Source: JACDEA01 sp963742585 (GTDB lineage: Bacteria; Actinomycetota; Acidimicrobiia; Acidimicrobiales; JACDEA01). Taken from it: DNA of 64,000 nt. A model generated the notes under the pieces. It saw only the letters and a program-made list of their open reading frames with translations, was not told where the DNA came from and did no database searches. Shown one piece after another: positions 27,791 to 36,800 of this stretch (positions are counted from its first letter, which is position 1; each line of letters begins with the position of its first letter). The stretch spans positions 1,178,001-1,242,000 of the forward strand of contig CAVUMI010000009.1 in NCBI GenBank assembly GCA_963742585.1. Direction: 5' to 3'. The translations under genes were made by a program, and so were the position numbers.

Positions 27791-27832
27791 ATGCTTCATT
27801 TCCGCCATCCGAAGGATGGCGTCTGGAAATGA
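27791..27832 (+). CDS. 13-residue leader peptide coupled to gcvH
   Basis: A perfect ribosome site AGGAGG (27779-27784) lies 6 bases before ATG 27791. The frame MLHFRHPKDGVWK ends at TGA 27830-27832, which overlaps the gcvH ATG (27829-27831). gcvH itself has no separate ribosome site, because the AGGAGG belongs to the leader. The leader spans a hairpin that contains the gcvH start codon, so ribosomes translating it would open the hairpin. No attenuation codons for glycine stand out (one Gly). Confidence 0.6.
   Translation: MLHFRHPKDGVWK
27797..27831 (+). promoter_or_regulatory. Hairpin sequestering the gcvH start codon
   Basis: CATTTCC (27797-27803) pairs with GGAAATG (27825-27831, includes the gcvH ATG), and GCCATCC (27804-27810) pairs with GGATGGC (27814-27820), with loop GAA and a 4-base bulge GTCT. 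14 perfect base pairs. In the folded state the gcvH start would be hidden; translation of the leader peptide would expose it. Confidence 0.6.
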
Positions 27833-28213
27833 ACGTTCCGGACGAGCTTCGCTATACCTCCGACCACGAGTGGGCGAGGCTGGAGGACGGCGGCCGCGTC
27901 CGCATCGGCATCACCGACTACGCCCAGGACGCGCTGGGCGACATCGTGTTCGTGCAGCTTCCCGATCCCGACACGCAAGTGACTGCGGGCGCATCGTGCA
28001 GCGAGGTCGAGTCAACGAAGTCGGTTTCCGATATCTACGCACCGCTCGACGGTGTGGTCGTCGAGGTCAACACCGAGTTGGCCGACGCGCCGCAGCGGCT
28101 GAACGAAGACCCCTACGGCGAGGGGTGGATCTGCGTGATCCAGGCCGGCGACGCCACCGCCTTCGACCAGCTGATCGACCGCCGAGGCATATCGCAACCT
28201 CATCTCGACGTAG
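27829..28213 (+). CDS. gcvH: Glycine cleavage system H protein (one frameshift)
   Basis: Lipoyl carrier of the glycine cleavage system, moving the aminomethyl group between P, T and L proteins. DHEWARLEDGGRVRIGITDY, ALGDIVFVQLPDPDTQV, then EVESTKSVSDIYAPLDG with the lipoyl-accepting Lys in ESTKSVSD, and NEDPYGEGWICVIQ. An extra base near 28180 makes it run into the next gene; removing it restores the canonical end LIDAEAYRNLIST with TAG at 28211-28213. About 127 residues. Confidence 0.93.
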
Positions 28214-28236
28214 AGGGTTCGGATAGCCTGCGGGCC

Positions 28237-28716
28237 GTGTTCTGCAACAAGTGCGGCCACCGCAACCCGCCTGGGGCGAACTTCTGCTCGTCCTGCGGTG
28301 CCGCCATCGAACACGGATCCGGCGAGGAGTCGACGGTCACGCTCAGCCCGGTGGACGCGTCCGATGTCATCGACGACGACATCTCCGTCGTCCTCGAGGA
28401 GCTCCCCGAGGGTCTCGGGCTGCTGGTCGTCAAGCGCGGTCCCAACGCCGGGTCGAAGTACACCATGGACCACCCGGTGACCACCGCCGGTCGCCATCCC
28501 GAGAGCGACATCTTCCTCGACGACATCACCGTGTCGCGCCGCCACGCCGAGTTCCGCCGTTCCCGGGACGGCTACACAGTGGTCGACGTCGGGTCGCTCA
28601 ACGGCACCTACCTCAACCGGGCGCGTATCGACGACGCTCCGCTGGCGAATGGCGACGAGGTACAGATCGGGAAGTTCCGCCTGGTGTTCCTCACGGGCAC
28701 TGCGCCAGGTAGCTAG
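28237..28716 (+). CDS. garA: Zinc-ribbon and FHA-domain protein, GarA-like
   Basis: About 160 residues. N-terminal zinc ribbon CNKCG...CSSCG, an acidic linker (VDASDVIDDDISVVLEELPE), then an FHA domain: TAGRHPESDIFLDDITVSRR continuing HAEF, and VVDVGSLNGTYLNR, with the phosphothreonine-binding Arg, Ser and Asn residues. Mycobacterial GarA lies at the same place after gcvH and controls 2-oxoglutarate metabolism under PknB/PknG; an ETTQ-type threonine is replaced here by EESTVTLS. GTG 28237 follows the restored gcvH stop by 23 bases. The added zinc ribbon differs from M. tuberculosis GarA. Confidence 0.82.
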   Translation: MFCNKCGHRNPPGANFCSSCGAAIEHGSGEESTVTLSPVDASDVIDDDISVVLEELPEGLGLLVVKRGPNAGSKYTMDHPVTTAGRHPESDIFLDDITVSRRHAEFRRSRDGYTVVDVGSLNGTYLNRARIDDAPLANGDEVQIGKFRLVFLTGTAPGS

Positions 28717-28719
28717 GGC

Positions 28720-29569
28720 GTGTCCGAACGGTCGCACCTCTCGATCGGTGAGGTTCTCGCTCTGCTCAAGAGCGAGTTCCCCGATGTCACGATCTCCAAG
28801 ATCCGGTTCCTGGAGAGCCAGGGCCTGATCGCTCCGGAGCGGACACCCTCCGGCTACCGGAAGTTCTACGACCCCGACGTCGAGCGGCTGCGTTGGATCC
28901 TGCGCCAGCAGCGCGAGAACTTCCTGCCGCTCAAGGTGATCAAGGGCCGGCTGCAGTTCCGACGGCGAGACCGGTGACGCCGAGAGCGCGGAGGAGTCCA
29001 ACGAGGCGGCACCGGAAGTCGCGGCACCACCGACCCCGCGAGTGGGCGACACGCGCGCCACGCCCGCGCCCGCGACCACGCGGCCCGCGCCGACATCGAC
29101 GCCCACGCCGACGCGGGCCAAGTCGCCGCCGCCGCCGCCCCCGCCGCCCGCCGAGGAGCAGATCGACCTCTCGGCCGGGCCGACCTCGGTCAGCGTCACT
29201 ATCGACGAGCTGGCCGGCGCTACCGGGCTGCCCGCACATCGCCTTGCTGAGCTCGAGCGCTACGGCCTGCTCAACGGACGGGTGGTGGGCGACACCGCGT
29301 ACTACGACGAGGACGCCGTCGTCGTCGCCAAACTGGCCGCCGGGTTCCTCGACTTCGGTGTGGAGGCCCGCCATCTCAAGATGTACAAGAGCGCGGCCGA
29401 GCGCGAGGTCGGCCTGTTCGAGGCGGTGGTGCTGCCGATGCTCAAGCAGCGCAACCCCCAGGCCCGCAAGCAGGCACTCGTGGCCTTGACTGAGATGAGC
29501 CGCCTCGGGCAGAACCTCCGGGCCGCCATGGTGCGACAGGCGCTCAAGGCCTACCTGGCCGGCCCATGA
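28720..29569 (+). CDS. ftsR: MerR-family regulator, FtsR (Rv1828)-like (one frameshift)
   Basis: N-terminal MerR winged helix: HLSIGEVLALLKSEFPDVTI, SKIRFLESQGLIAPERTPSG, YRKFYDPDVERLRWIL. A long Pro/Thr/Ala-rich linker (29000-29150) follows, then a second MerR-like domain (VTIDELAGATGLPAHRLAEL, YYDEDAVVVAKLAAGF). This two-domain form and the position after garA match Rv1828/FtsR, which in Corynebacterium activates ftsZ. One indel near 28960. GTG 28720 is 3 bases after garA. Confidence 0.85.
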
Positions 29570-29593
29570 ACGCTGTCGACGGATAGCCGGGCG

Positions 29594-30158
29594 GTGCCAG
29601 TGCCCGCGGCGGACGTCCTCATTTCCGCGGAGGAGATCCAGGCAGGGGTCGCCCGACTCGGGAAGGAACTGTCCGCCCGCCACGATGCCGGTGTCGTCAT
29701 GGCCGCGGTACTGAAGGGGAGCCTGCTGTTTCTCGCCGATCTCGTCAGGCAGATGACAATCGCCCCCGAGGTGGACTTCCTCGCCATCTCCTCGTACCAA
29801 CCCAACACCGGCCGGGTGCGCATCCTCAAGGATCTCGAGACCGACATCTTCGACCGAGACGTCGTCCTGGTAGAGGACATCGTGGACACCGGACTGACCG
29901 CCAACTACCTGCTGCGAGAGCTGAGCCAACGCGGTCCGCGCTCCGTTTCGCTTTGCACCCTCCTCGACAAGACGGCTCGGCGGCTATTGCCGGTGCAGGT
30001 GGACTTCGTCGGCTTCGAGATTCCCGACGCGTTCGTGCTCGGGCTATGGCTTGGACTTTGCCGGCCGCTACCGGAACCTCGATGCCATCTTTGCGGGGGA
30101 CCTTGAGGCGCTACGCGACGATCCTGACGCGCACGTAAACGCGCTGTACGGCAGGTAG
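29594..30158 (+). CDS. hpt: Hypoxanthine-guanine phosphoribosyltransferase (one frameshift)
   Basis: Purine salvage enzyme using PRPP. VVMAAVLKGSLLFLADLVRQ, then the PRPP-binding loop VVLVEDIVDTGLTANYLL, LCTLLDKTARR and VDFVGFEIPDAFVLG; after an indel near 30045 it continues YGLDFAGRYRNL. About 187 residues. In M. tuberculosis hpt is elsewhere, so its insertion between ftsR and the DUF151 gene is a local difference. GTG 29594 start. Confidence 0.92.
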
Positions 30159-30168
30159 GGTGGATCGC

Positions 30169-30667
30169 ATGGTGGAGATGCACCTGGCCTCAGTTCGGGT
30201 CGAGATGCCCACCAACAATCCTGTCGTTCTCCTCCAGGAGACCTCGCGGCGACCGGCGCACCCTCCTGATCTTCATCGGAACGCACGAAGCACAGGCGAT
30301 CGTCGAAGCGATCCAAGGCACCACCCGGCCGCGTCCGATGACCCACGAATTGCTCCGCGACGTCCTCATGGAGTTGGGGGCCAGCCTCGAGCGCGTGGTA
30401 CTCACCGAGCTGGTCGACAGCGTCTATTTCGCTGAGCTGCACATCAACCTCGGCGGCCGCATCCACGTGGTCTCGAGCCGCCCGTCCGATGCCATGGCCA
30501 TTGCCGCCCGTCTCGGCACGCCGATCTTCGCTGACGAGGCGCTCCTCGAAGAGGCCGGCATCATGCTCGACGACGACGACGACGAGGACTCCGCCAATCC
30601 CGACGAGCTCGTCGACCAATTTCGCGAGTTCATCAAAGACGTCCGCCCGGAGGACTTCACCCCTTAG
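30169..30667 (+). CDS. DUF151 bifunctional nuclease-family protein (one frameshift)
   Basis: About 165 residues, homologue of Rv1829. MHLASVRVEMPTNNPVVLLQ, then after one indel near 30250 LLIFIGTHEAQAIVEAIQG, MTHELLRDVLMELGASLERV, SVYFAELHINL and SRPSDAMAIAARLGTPIFAD, all DUF151 features. An acidic C-terminus (LDDDDDEDSANPDELVDQF) follows. Some DUF151 proteins have nuclease activity; role here unknown. Confidence 0.87.
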
Positions 30668-30719
30668 CCCGGGTGGGGAGGGTTCTCGCCCCTTTGGGGG
30701 TGGGGGTGTACCGTGTCAG

Positions 30720-30749
30720 GTCACATCGCCGTAATTCCGGGCATGTGAC
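30720..30749 (+). promoter_or_regulatory. Inverted repeat GTCACAT...ATGTGAC upstream of MerR gene
   Basis: GTCACAT at 30720-30726 and ATGTGAC at 30743-30749, 16 bases apart, in the 105-base gap before the MerR-like gene. Just upstream TACCGT (30709-30714) could be a -10. Possible operator for autoregulation; the upstream C/G-rich segment (CGCCCCTTTGGGGG) could also be a weak terminator for the preceding operon. Confidence 0.45.
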
Positions 30750-30772
30750 TTCGGCAGGTAGGAGGCTTCCCC

Positions 30773-31249
30773 ATGCTTTCTGGTGACAACGAGGGCTATC
30801 GCGGTCCGCAGGTCTGCAAGATCGTCGGCATCACGTATCGGCAGCTCGACTATTGGGCCCGCACCGACCTCTTGCGCCCATCGATCTCCGAGGCGCGGGG
30901 GAGCGGCACGCAGCGCCGGTACTCCTATACCGACCTGCTCGAGCTCAAGGTCATCAAGCAGCTGCTCGACGCGGGCGTGTCGCTCCAGTCGGCCCGCCGG
31001 GCGATCGAGTGTCTCCACAACGCCCTCGGCGAGGACCTGGCCATGGCCAACCTCGTCCTCCAGGGCGACGGCTCGGTGCTCGCCCACTCCGACGGCGAAC
31101 TGATCGACCTGCTGAAGGGCGGCCAGGGCGTCCTCAACGTGGTCCCGCTGGCCGGGGTTCTCGAGGAGCTCGAAGCCGCTATCACCACCTTCGGGCGGGC
31201 CAGTGAGCCCGCCGCCCAACTCGACGCGGCCGCCGGGAGTGGGCGCTAG
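30773..31249 (+). CDS. MerR-family regulator, Rv1830-like
   Basis: 158 residues, intact. GPQVCKIVGITYRQLDYWAR then SGTQRRYSYTDLLELKVIKQ, a MerR winged helix, followed by SARRAIECLHNALGEDLAMA and a C-terminal part VLAHSDGELIDLLKGGQGVL like Rv1830, the neighbour of Rv1829 in M. tuberculosis. Ribosome site AGGAGG (30760-30765) 7 bases before ATG 30773. Likely a transcriptional regulator; targets unknown. Confidence 0.88.
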   Translation: MLSGDNEGYRGPQVCKIVGITYRQLDYWARTDLLRPSISEARGSGTQRRYSYTDLLELKVIKQLLDAGVSLQSARRAIECLHNALGEDLAMANLVLQGDGSVLAHSDGELIDLLKGGQGVLNVVPLAGVLEELEAAITTFGRASEPAAQLDAAAGSGR

Positions 31250-31686
31250 CTCGCCGACACCGACCGAACCGGCGGGCTCTCACGGGAGCGCGTCGGTTCG
31301 TTTCGCCCATAACTCAGAGCGGCAGTTCGCTCTCCTCCTCGACTTCTACAGCATCGCCTGGGAGTACGAGCCGCGAGAGTTCGTCCTCGAGTGGGATCGG
31401 CTCGGCAGTCCAGTACAGGCCTTCCGGCCCGACTTCTATCTGCCGGGCTATGACCTCTATATCGAGATCACCACGCTGAACCAGAAGCTGGTCACCAAGA
31501 AGAACCGCAAGATCCGCCAGCTCCGGGCGTTGTACCCCGGCACCAAGATCAAGATCCTTTATCAACGCGACTACCTCAACCTGCTCGTCAAGTACGGGCT
31601 CGAGGAGCCGAGCGCAGTTGGTCGAGGCCGGGCTCGACGAGGTGGAGCCCCTGCCGCTCAACTTCGACGTCACCGACGACGAGTAG
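31239..31686 (+). CDS. Small PD-(D/E)XK-like nuclease-fold protein (one frameshift)
   Basis: About 148 residues from GTG 31239 (GTG 31203 is another in-frame start). SVRFAHNSERQFALLLDFYS is followed by WEYEPREFVLEW, FRPDFYLPGYDLYIEITTLN and QKLVTKKNRKIRQLRALYPG. The D...E-x-T...K spacing after a RPDF strand is the PD-(D/E)XK nuclease signature. Indel near 31618; restored end NFDVTDDE. It overlaps the MerR gene end by about 10 bases. Function in the cell unknown; it is not part of the M. tuberculosis order. Confidence 0.65.
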
Positions 31687-31696
31687 TTTTTCGCCA

Positions 31697-32761
31697 ATGC
31701 GTGCGTCGCCCCTCGAGGAGTGTCACCGCGCGCTGGGCGCAAAGCTGGTGGAGTTCGGCGGCTGGGACATGCCGCTGAACTATCCGGCGGGCACCCTCGC
31801 CGAGCACCGAGCGTGCCGCGAGGGCGGCGGTCGCCTTCGACGTCAGCCACCTCGGCACCGTGCGCGTCGAAGGCGCCGACGCGCTCGACAGCCTGCAACG
31901 AGCGCTCACCAACGACCTCGGTCGCATCGCGCCGGGTCGGGCGCAGTACACCCACCTGCTCGACGACGACGGGTCGGTGCTCGACGACATCATCGTGTGG
32001 TGGGTCAGGCCCGGGCCGCTTCGACGTGATGCCCAACGCATCGAACACCGAGCGGGTGCGTGCCGCCATCGGCGGTGAGGACGTCACTGCGACGCCGGGC
32101 GATCATCGCCGTGCAGGGTCCAACTGCCCGCGAAGGTGCTGGCGGCAGTCGCGCCGGACGCGGCGGCGGTGCCCCGCTTCGACGTAGCCGAGTTTGCCTG
32201 GGAGGGCGTCGCTGCCGTTGCTGCCGGCACCGGCTACACCGGCGAGGACGGCGTCGAGCTGGCCGTGCCCGCCGAGATCGCGCCGGCGGTCTGGCGGGCC
32301 GTGCTCGCCGCCGGCATCGAACCCGCCGGACTCGGTGCGCGCGACACGCTGCGACTCGAGGCCGGGCTGCCTCTGCACGGCCACGAGCTGGGCGCCGGCA
32401 TCACGCCGCTGCAGGCAGGACTCGGCTGGGTGGTGGCCTGGGACAAGGGCGATTTCCGCGGGCCGCGACGCGCTGGTGGCCGAGCAGCGAACGGGGCGTG
32501 GCCCGTCGGCTCCGCGGCCTCACCGTCGAGGGCCGTCAGCCGCCTCGCCAGGGCTACGAGCGTGCTGGTCGACGGAAAGCCGGCCGGCGAGGTCACCAGC
32601 GGCAACTTCTCGCCCATGCTCGGGCCACGGCATCGCCCTCGCGTTCCTGCCGCCTGCGGTCGAGCCCGGCGCTGCGGTCGCGGTCGACGTGCGCGGGCAG
32701 GCCGTAGCCGGCCGCGGTCGTGAAGCCGCCCTTCTATGCGAAGGCCGTGGTCGCGCCGTAG
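31697..32761 (+). CDS. gcvT: Glycine cleavage system T protein (aminomethyltransferase, frameshifted)
   Basis: Transfers the methylene group from lipoyl-GcvH to tetrahydrofolate. SPLEECHRALGAKLVEFGGW, DMPLNYPAGTLAEHRA, FDVSHLGTVRVEG, AQYTHLLDDDGSVLDDIIVW, GTGYTGEDGVELAVP, LRLEAGLPLHGHELG and ITPLQAGLGWVVAWDKGDF are the family blocks, including the folate-binding Asp region. About eight indels. ATG 31697 lies 10 bases after the preceding stop. About 355 residues. Confidence 0.92.
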
Positions 32762-32777
32762 GCGCGCAGGGAGACCG

Positions 32778-34042
32778 ATGGACTACGTCCCGCATACCGA
32801 CGCCGAGATCGCCGCCATGCTCGGCGACCTCGGTCTGTCGTCGCTCGACCAACTGTGGGAGGCCATCCCCGAGGCGCTGCGGCTGGCCGGCGGCGACTCT
32901 CGACGTGCGCCCGGGCCTGAGCGAGCCCGACACCCTGGTCGAGGTCGGAACGGCTGGCCGGCGCCAACCAGGCTCTGATCTGTTTCGCGGGCGGCGGGGC
33001 CTACGACCATGAGGTCCCGGCCACGGTCCGGCGCCTCGCTTTCCGCTCCGAGTTCGTCACCGCGTACACGCCGTACCAGCCCGAGGTCGCGCAGGGCGTG
33101 CTGCAGGCACTGTTCGAGTACCAGACCCTGCTCTGCCGGCTCACCGGCATGGAGGTGGCCAACGCGTCGCTCTACGACGGCGCCACCGCGCTGGTCGAGG
33201 CGGTGAACCTGTGCGTCGCCGCCAGCGGCAACCACCGCGTATGGGTGAGCACGGGCGTGAACCCGCAATGGTTGGACGTGCTGCGAACCTTCGCCGCGGG
33301 CACCGGCCACGAGATCCTCGGCGGCGGCGCTCCGCCGGACGACGTGGGTGTGGTCGTCACCCAATCGCCCAACTACTTCGGCGTGATCGAAGCACCCGTC
33401 GCAGTCGCCGGCCGGCGCTCGTAGCGTCGCCATCATCGATCCCGTCGCGCTCGGGCTACTCGACGCCGCCGCCGGCCGACGTCGTGGTGGGGGAGGGGCA
33501 GCCGTTCGGCACCCCCTCTCGTTCGGCGGCCCGTACCTCGGACTGTTCACCACGCGGATGGAACATGTCCGCCGGCTGCCGGGCCGGCTGGTCGGCGAGA
33601 CCGTCGACACCGAAGGCCGCCGGGCGTACGTCACCACGCTGCGCACACGCGAGCAGGACATCCGGCGCGAGAAGGCGTCGTCCAACGTGTGCACGAACCA
33701 GACGCTCATCGCAGTGGCGTGGGCGATCCAGCTCTCATGGCTCGGCACCACCGGTTTGCGCGAGCTAGCGCTTCGCTGCGCGCGGGGCACGAAGTACTGC
33801 CGCGACGCGGTCCTCCGACGTCGAAGGGATCGATGCCGCGATCGGAGGAGCAGGTGTTCCGCGAGTTCGCGATCCGGACGCCCGTCGCGGCCGAGCGTGA
33901 TCGTCGAGCGCATGGCCGACGAAGGCTTCCTGGCCGGCACCGCCGTCGGTGAGAACGAACTTGCTGGTCGCGGTCACCGAGCGGCGCACGCGCGACGAGA
34001 TCGACCGCTACGTCGCCACCATGCAAAAGGTCATCTCGATGA
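32778..34042 (+). CDS. gcvPA: Glycine dehydrogenase (decarboxylating) subunit 1 (frameshifted)
   Basis: First subunit of the two-subunit P protein. MDYVPHTDAEIAAMLGDLGL is the usual N-terminus, then FAGGGAYDHEVPATVRRLAF, AYTPYQPEVAQGVLQALFEY, NASLYDGATALVEAVNL, VGVVVTQSPNYFGVIE, GEGQPFGTPLSFGGPYLGLF (across an indel) and REKASSNVCTNQTLIA. About eight indels. ATG 32778 with ribosome site GGGAGA. In the printed sequence the last segment is in frame with subunit 2, so a fused P protein cannot be excluded; an ATGA overlap at 34039 is the usual situation. Confidence 0.9.
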
Positions 34043-35544
34043 CCGGGGCGGCACGCAGCATCCCGCTCATGGGGCGGGACGAGGAGCCGACCGTCTTCGA
34101 GTTGTCGTCGCCGGGGCGGCGCGCGGCGTCTTTCCGCACCACGGGCGTTCCCGACTGGACGCGCTCGACGAGCTGTTCCCTGACCATGCAGCGTCCTTCG
34201 CGCAGCGACCTCGACCTCGTCGAGATCTCCGAGCGCGACCTCGTCGGGCACTTCACCCGCCTGACCCACCGCCAGTACTCCGTCGACCTCGGCGCCTACC
34301 CGCTGGGGTCCTGCACGATGAAGTACAACCCGAAGGCGTGCGACGACGCCGCATCGCTAGCCGGGTTGGCCAACGTCCATCCGGCGACGCCCGGCCGCGC
34401 TCACGCAGGGGTGGCTCGAACTTCTGCTCGACCTGGGCGACATCTTGTGCGCGGTCACGGGCATGCACGACATCACCCTGCAGCCGCCGGCCGGCGCGGC
34501 GGGCGAGCTCACCGGGCTCCTGCTGATGCGGGCGTTCCACGCCGATCGTGGCGAGGGCGATCAGCGCACCAAGATCATCATCCCCGACTCGGCCCACGGC
34601 ACCAATCCAGCATCGGTCACCCTGGGCGGTTACGAGACGGTCACGGTGCCATCCGACGACCGCGGGTGCGTCGACGTCGCCGCGCTGCGGGAGCGGCTCG
34701 GTCCCGACGTCGCCGGGCATCATGCTCACCAACCCGAACACGCTGGGCCTGTTCGAGGAGGACATCGTCGAGATGGCCGCGAGCGGTGCACGAGGTCGGC
34801 GGGCTGCTGTACTACGACGGCGCCAACCTCAACGCCATCCTCGGCGTGGTGCGGCCGGGCGACATGGGCTTCGACATCGTGCACATGAACCTGCACAAGA
34901 CCTTCGCGGTGCCGCACGGCGGCGGCGGGCCCGGTGCCGGACCGGTCGCCGTGTCGGAGCGGCTCGCGCCCGTACCTGCCCGGACCCGCTGCCGGTGCGG
35001 CGGCGACGACGGCCGGTACGAGTGGACGACCCCCGACAAGTCGATCGGGCGCGATTCACTCCTGGCACGGCAACGCGCTGGCGTTGGTGCGGGCGTACAC
35101 CTACATCCTGCTCAACGGCGGCGAACGGGCTGCGGCGGGTGGCCGAAGCCGCGGTGCTCAACGCCAACTGGCTACGGCACCGGCTGCGCGGCACCTACGA
35201 CATCCCGTATGACCGTCCGAACATGCACGAGTTCGTGGCGTCGACGACGTCGCTCAAGAAGGCGCACGGTCTCAAGGCCATCGACGTGGCCAAGCGTCTG
35301 CTCGAGGAGGGCTTCCACGCGCCAACCGTCTACTTCCCGTTGATCGTCGACGAGGCACTGATGATCGAGCCCACCGAGACCGAGAGCCCGCAGACGGTGG
35401 CCGCGCTGGCCGACGCGCTCGATCCGCATCGCCAACGATCCCGAAGGCGCCAAGGATGCGCCCCGCACCACACCGGTGAGCCGCGTCGACGAAGCCCGCG
35501 CCGCCCGCCAGCTCATCCCGACCTTCGACGCCCGCCCCCGCTGA
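34039..35544 (+). CDS. gcvPB: Glycine dehydrogenase (decarboxylating) subunit 2 (frameshifted)
   Basis: PLP-carrying subunit of the P protein. EPTVFELSSPGRRA, GAYPLGSCTMKYNPKACD, LQPPAGAAGELTGLLLMRAF, IIIPDSAHGTNPASVTLGGY, YYDGANLNAILGVVRPGDMG and MNLHKTFAVPHGGGGPGAGP, in which the Lys of NLHKTF binds PLP. C-terminus ends TPVSRVDEARAARQLIPTF. About eight indels. The system lacks a dedicated L protein (dihydrolipoamide dehydrogenase) in this window, as is common. Confidence 0.92.
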
Positions 35545-35547
35545 CGC

Positions 35548-35594
35548 TTCTTGGCAACTTTGAGGGCGCTATAGGCCGTCAACGTTGCCAAGAA
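35548..35594. terminator. Bidirectional terminator hairpin between gcvPB and LLM gene
   Basis: TTCTTGGCAAC (35548-35558) and GTTGCCAAGAA (35584-35594) form a perfect 11-bp stem with a 25-base loop. It fills the 52-base gap between two convergent genes, the expected site for a shared terminator. Confidence 0.65.
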
Positions 35595-35596
35595 CG

Positions 35597-36769
35597 CTAC
35601 GGGTTGGCGGCTTTGGCGGCCTTTTCTTTGTGGTGCTCTTGAATCGCACCCATGATGGCGCTGCCGGCCTGCTCCATGAACTTCGGCCGGTTCGCCGCCG
35701 CCCAGTCGCGGGAGCCGACGAGCGACGGCGTACTGCCCTGGAAGAGCGGCGCGACGTAGCGCGCGAACAGCTCGTAGGAGTGCAGCGTCGCCTCGCGGTC
35801 GGCCCACTCGTGGGCCATGAACAGGAACGTGCCGAAGCCACCGGACTGATCGATCAAGCCGCTGGATCTGGGCGACGGCCATGTCTGGCGTGCCGATCGT
35901 GGCGAAGCCGGTGGCGTTGAGTGCGTCGACGAGGTCGACGTTCTCGCCTTCAGGCGCCAGGGGTAGCGCCGCCACCCGCTGGAAGTAGTCGATCCACTCG
36001 GCCAGGCCGAACTCGACGTCCTTGCGCGCCTGCTCTTCGGTCTCGGCGATGTGCATCGGACCGACGAGTCGCCACTTGCGACGGTCGACCGTGGTGCCGA
36101 ACTCGGCGGACCGTTCCTCCATGACATCCCAGTGTGAACCGAGGATGTCGAAGCCGCCGGCCGACGTCGCGCCGATCGACAAGAGGCCGCAGCCCGAACC
36201 GGCCCGCGGCGCGGGGACCGGCGGGCGAGATCTGTGCGGCGACTGCGATCTCGAGTTCCTCCGAGTACGGGCCGGAGCTGCAGCTCCGCGTCGCGCAACG
36301 TGAACCAACCCGCTTCGCGCGTCACCCGCTCCTTGCCTTCGAGCAGCGCCACGATCGCCTCGAGTGACTCCTCCATCATGTGACGCTGTTCCTGGGTGTC
36401 GATGCCCATCATGTAGGCGTCCGACGGCAGCGCGCCGGGACCGCAACCGAGCATGACGCGGCCGCGGGTGAGGTGGTCGAGCAGGACCATGCGGTCGGCC
36501 AGCATGAGCGGGTGGTGGTAGGGGAGTGAGCTCACGCCCGTTCCGAGGCGGAGGTTCTTGGTGCGCTCGGCCGCGGTGGCGATGAACACCTCCGGTGAGG
36601 CGATGATCTCGTAGCCCGCCGAGTGGTGCTCACCGATCCACGCCTCGTCGAAACCCAGCTCATCGAGCCGGGTGATCAGCTCGAGGTCGCGCTCGAGCGC
36701 GAGGGTCGGGTTCTGCCCGACCGGATGAAACGGCGCGAGGAAGATGCCGGTGCGAAGGGGCCAGTCCAT
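35597..36769 (-). CDS. LLM-class flavin-dependent monooxygenase (frameshifted)
   Basis: Luciferase-like TIM-barrel oxidoreductase of about 390 residues that uses FMN or F420. Start MDWPLRTGIFLAPFHPVGQN, LGFDEAWIGEHHSAGYEIIA, LGTGVSSLPYHHPLMLADRM, RGRVMLGCGPGALPSDAYMM (substrate/flavin loop), then ATIGTPDMAVAQIQRL and FLFMAHEWADREATLHSYEL. Indels near 35865, 36205 and 36280. The GEHH motif and C-terminal region resemble limonene/alkane-type LLM proteins; substrate unknown. ATG at 36769. Confidence 0.87.
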   Translation of the reverse strand: MDWPLRTGIFLAPFHPVGQNPTLALERDLELITRLDELGFDEAWIGEHHSAGYEIIASPEVFIATAAERTKNLRLGTGVSSLPYHHPLMLADRMVLLDHLTRGRVMLGCGPGALPSDAYMMGIDTQEQRHMMEESLEAIVALLEGKERVTREAGWFTLRDAELQLRPVLGGTRDRSRRTDLARRSPRRGPVRAAASCRSARRRPAASTSSVHTGMSWRNGPPSSAPRSTVASGDSSVRCTSPRPKSRRARTSSSAWPSGSTTSSGWRRYPWRLKARTSTSSTHSTPPASPRSARQTWPSPRSSGLIDQSGGFGTFLFMAHEWADREATLHSYELFARYVAPLFQGSTPSLVGSRDWAAANRPKFMEQAGSAIMGAIQEHHKEKAAKAANP

Positions 36770-36800
36770 GGCACTTGCTAGCCCGAACTTGACCGAGCGG

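Noticed and set aside
27829..28716. GcvH fused in frame to a zinc-ribbon/FHA protein
   Set aside because: Removing one base near 28180 restores the canonical GcvH end DAEAYRNLIST with a stop at 28211-28213; the FHA gene has its own GTG at 28237. The fusion is an indel artefact.
32778..35544. Single fused glycine dehydrogenase (P protein)
   Set aside because: The last part of subunit 1 is in frame with subunit 2, but the N-terminus of each is of the two-subunit type and indels are frequent. Left as two genes.
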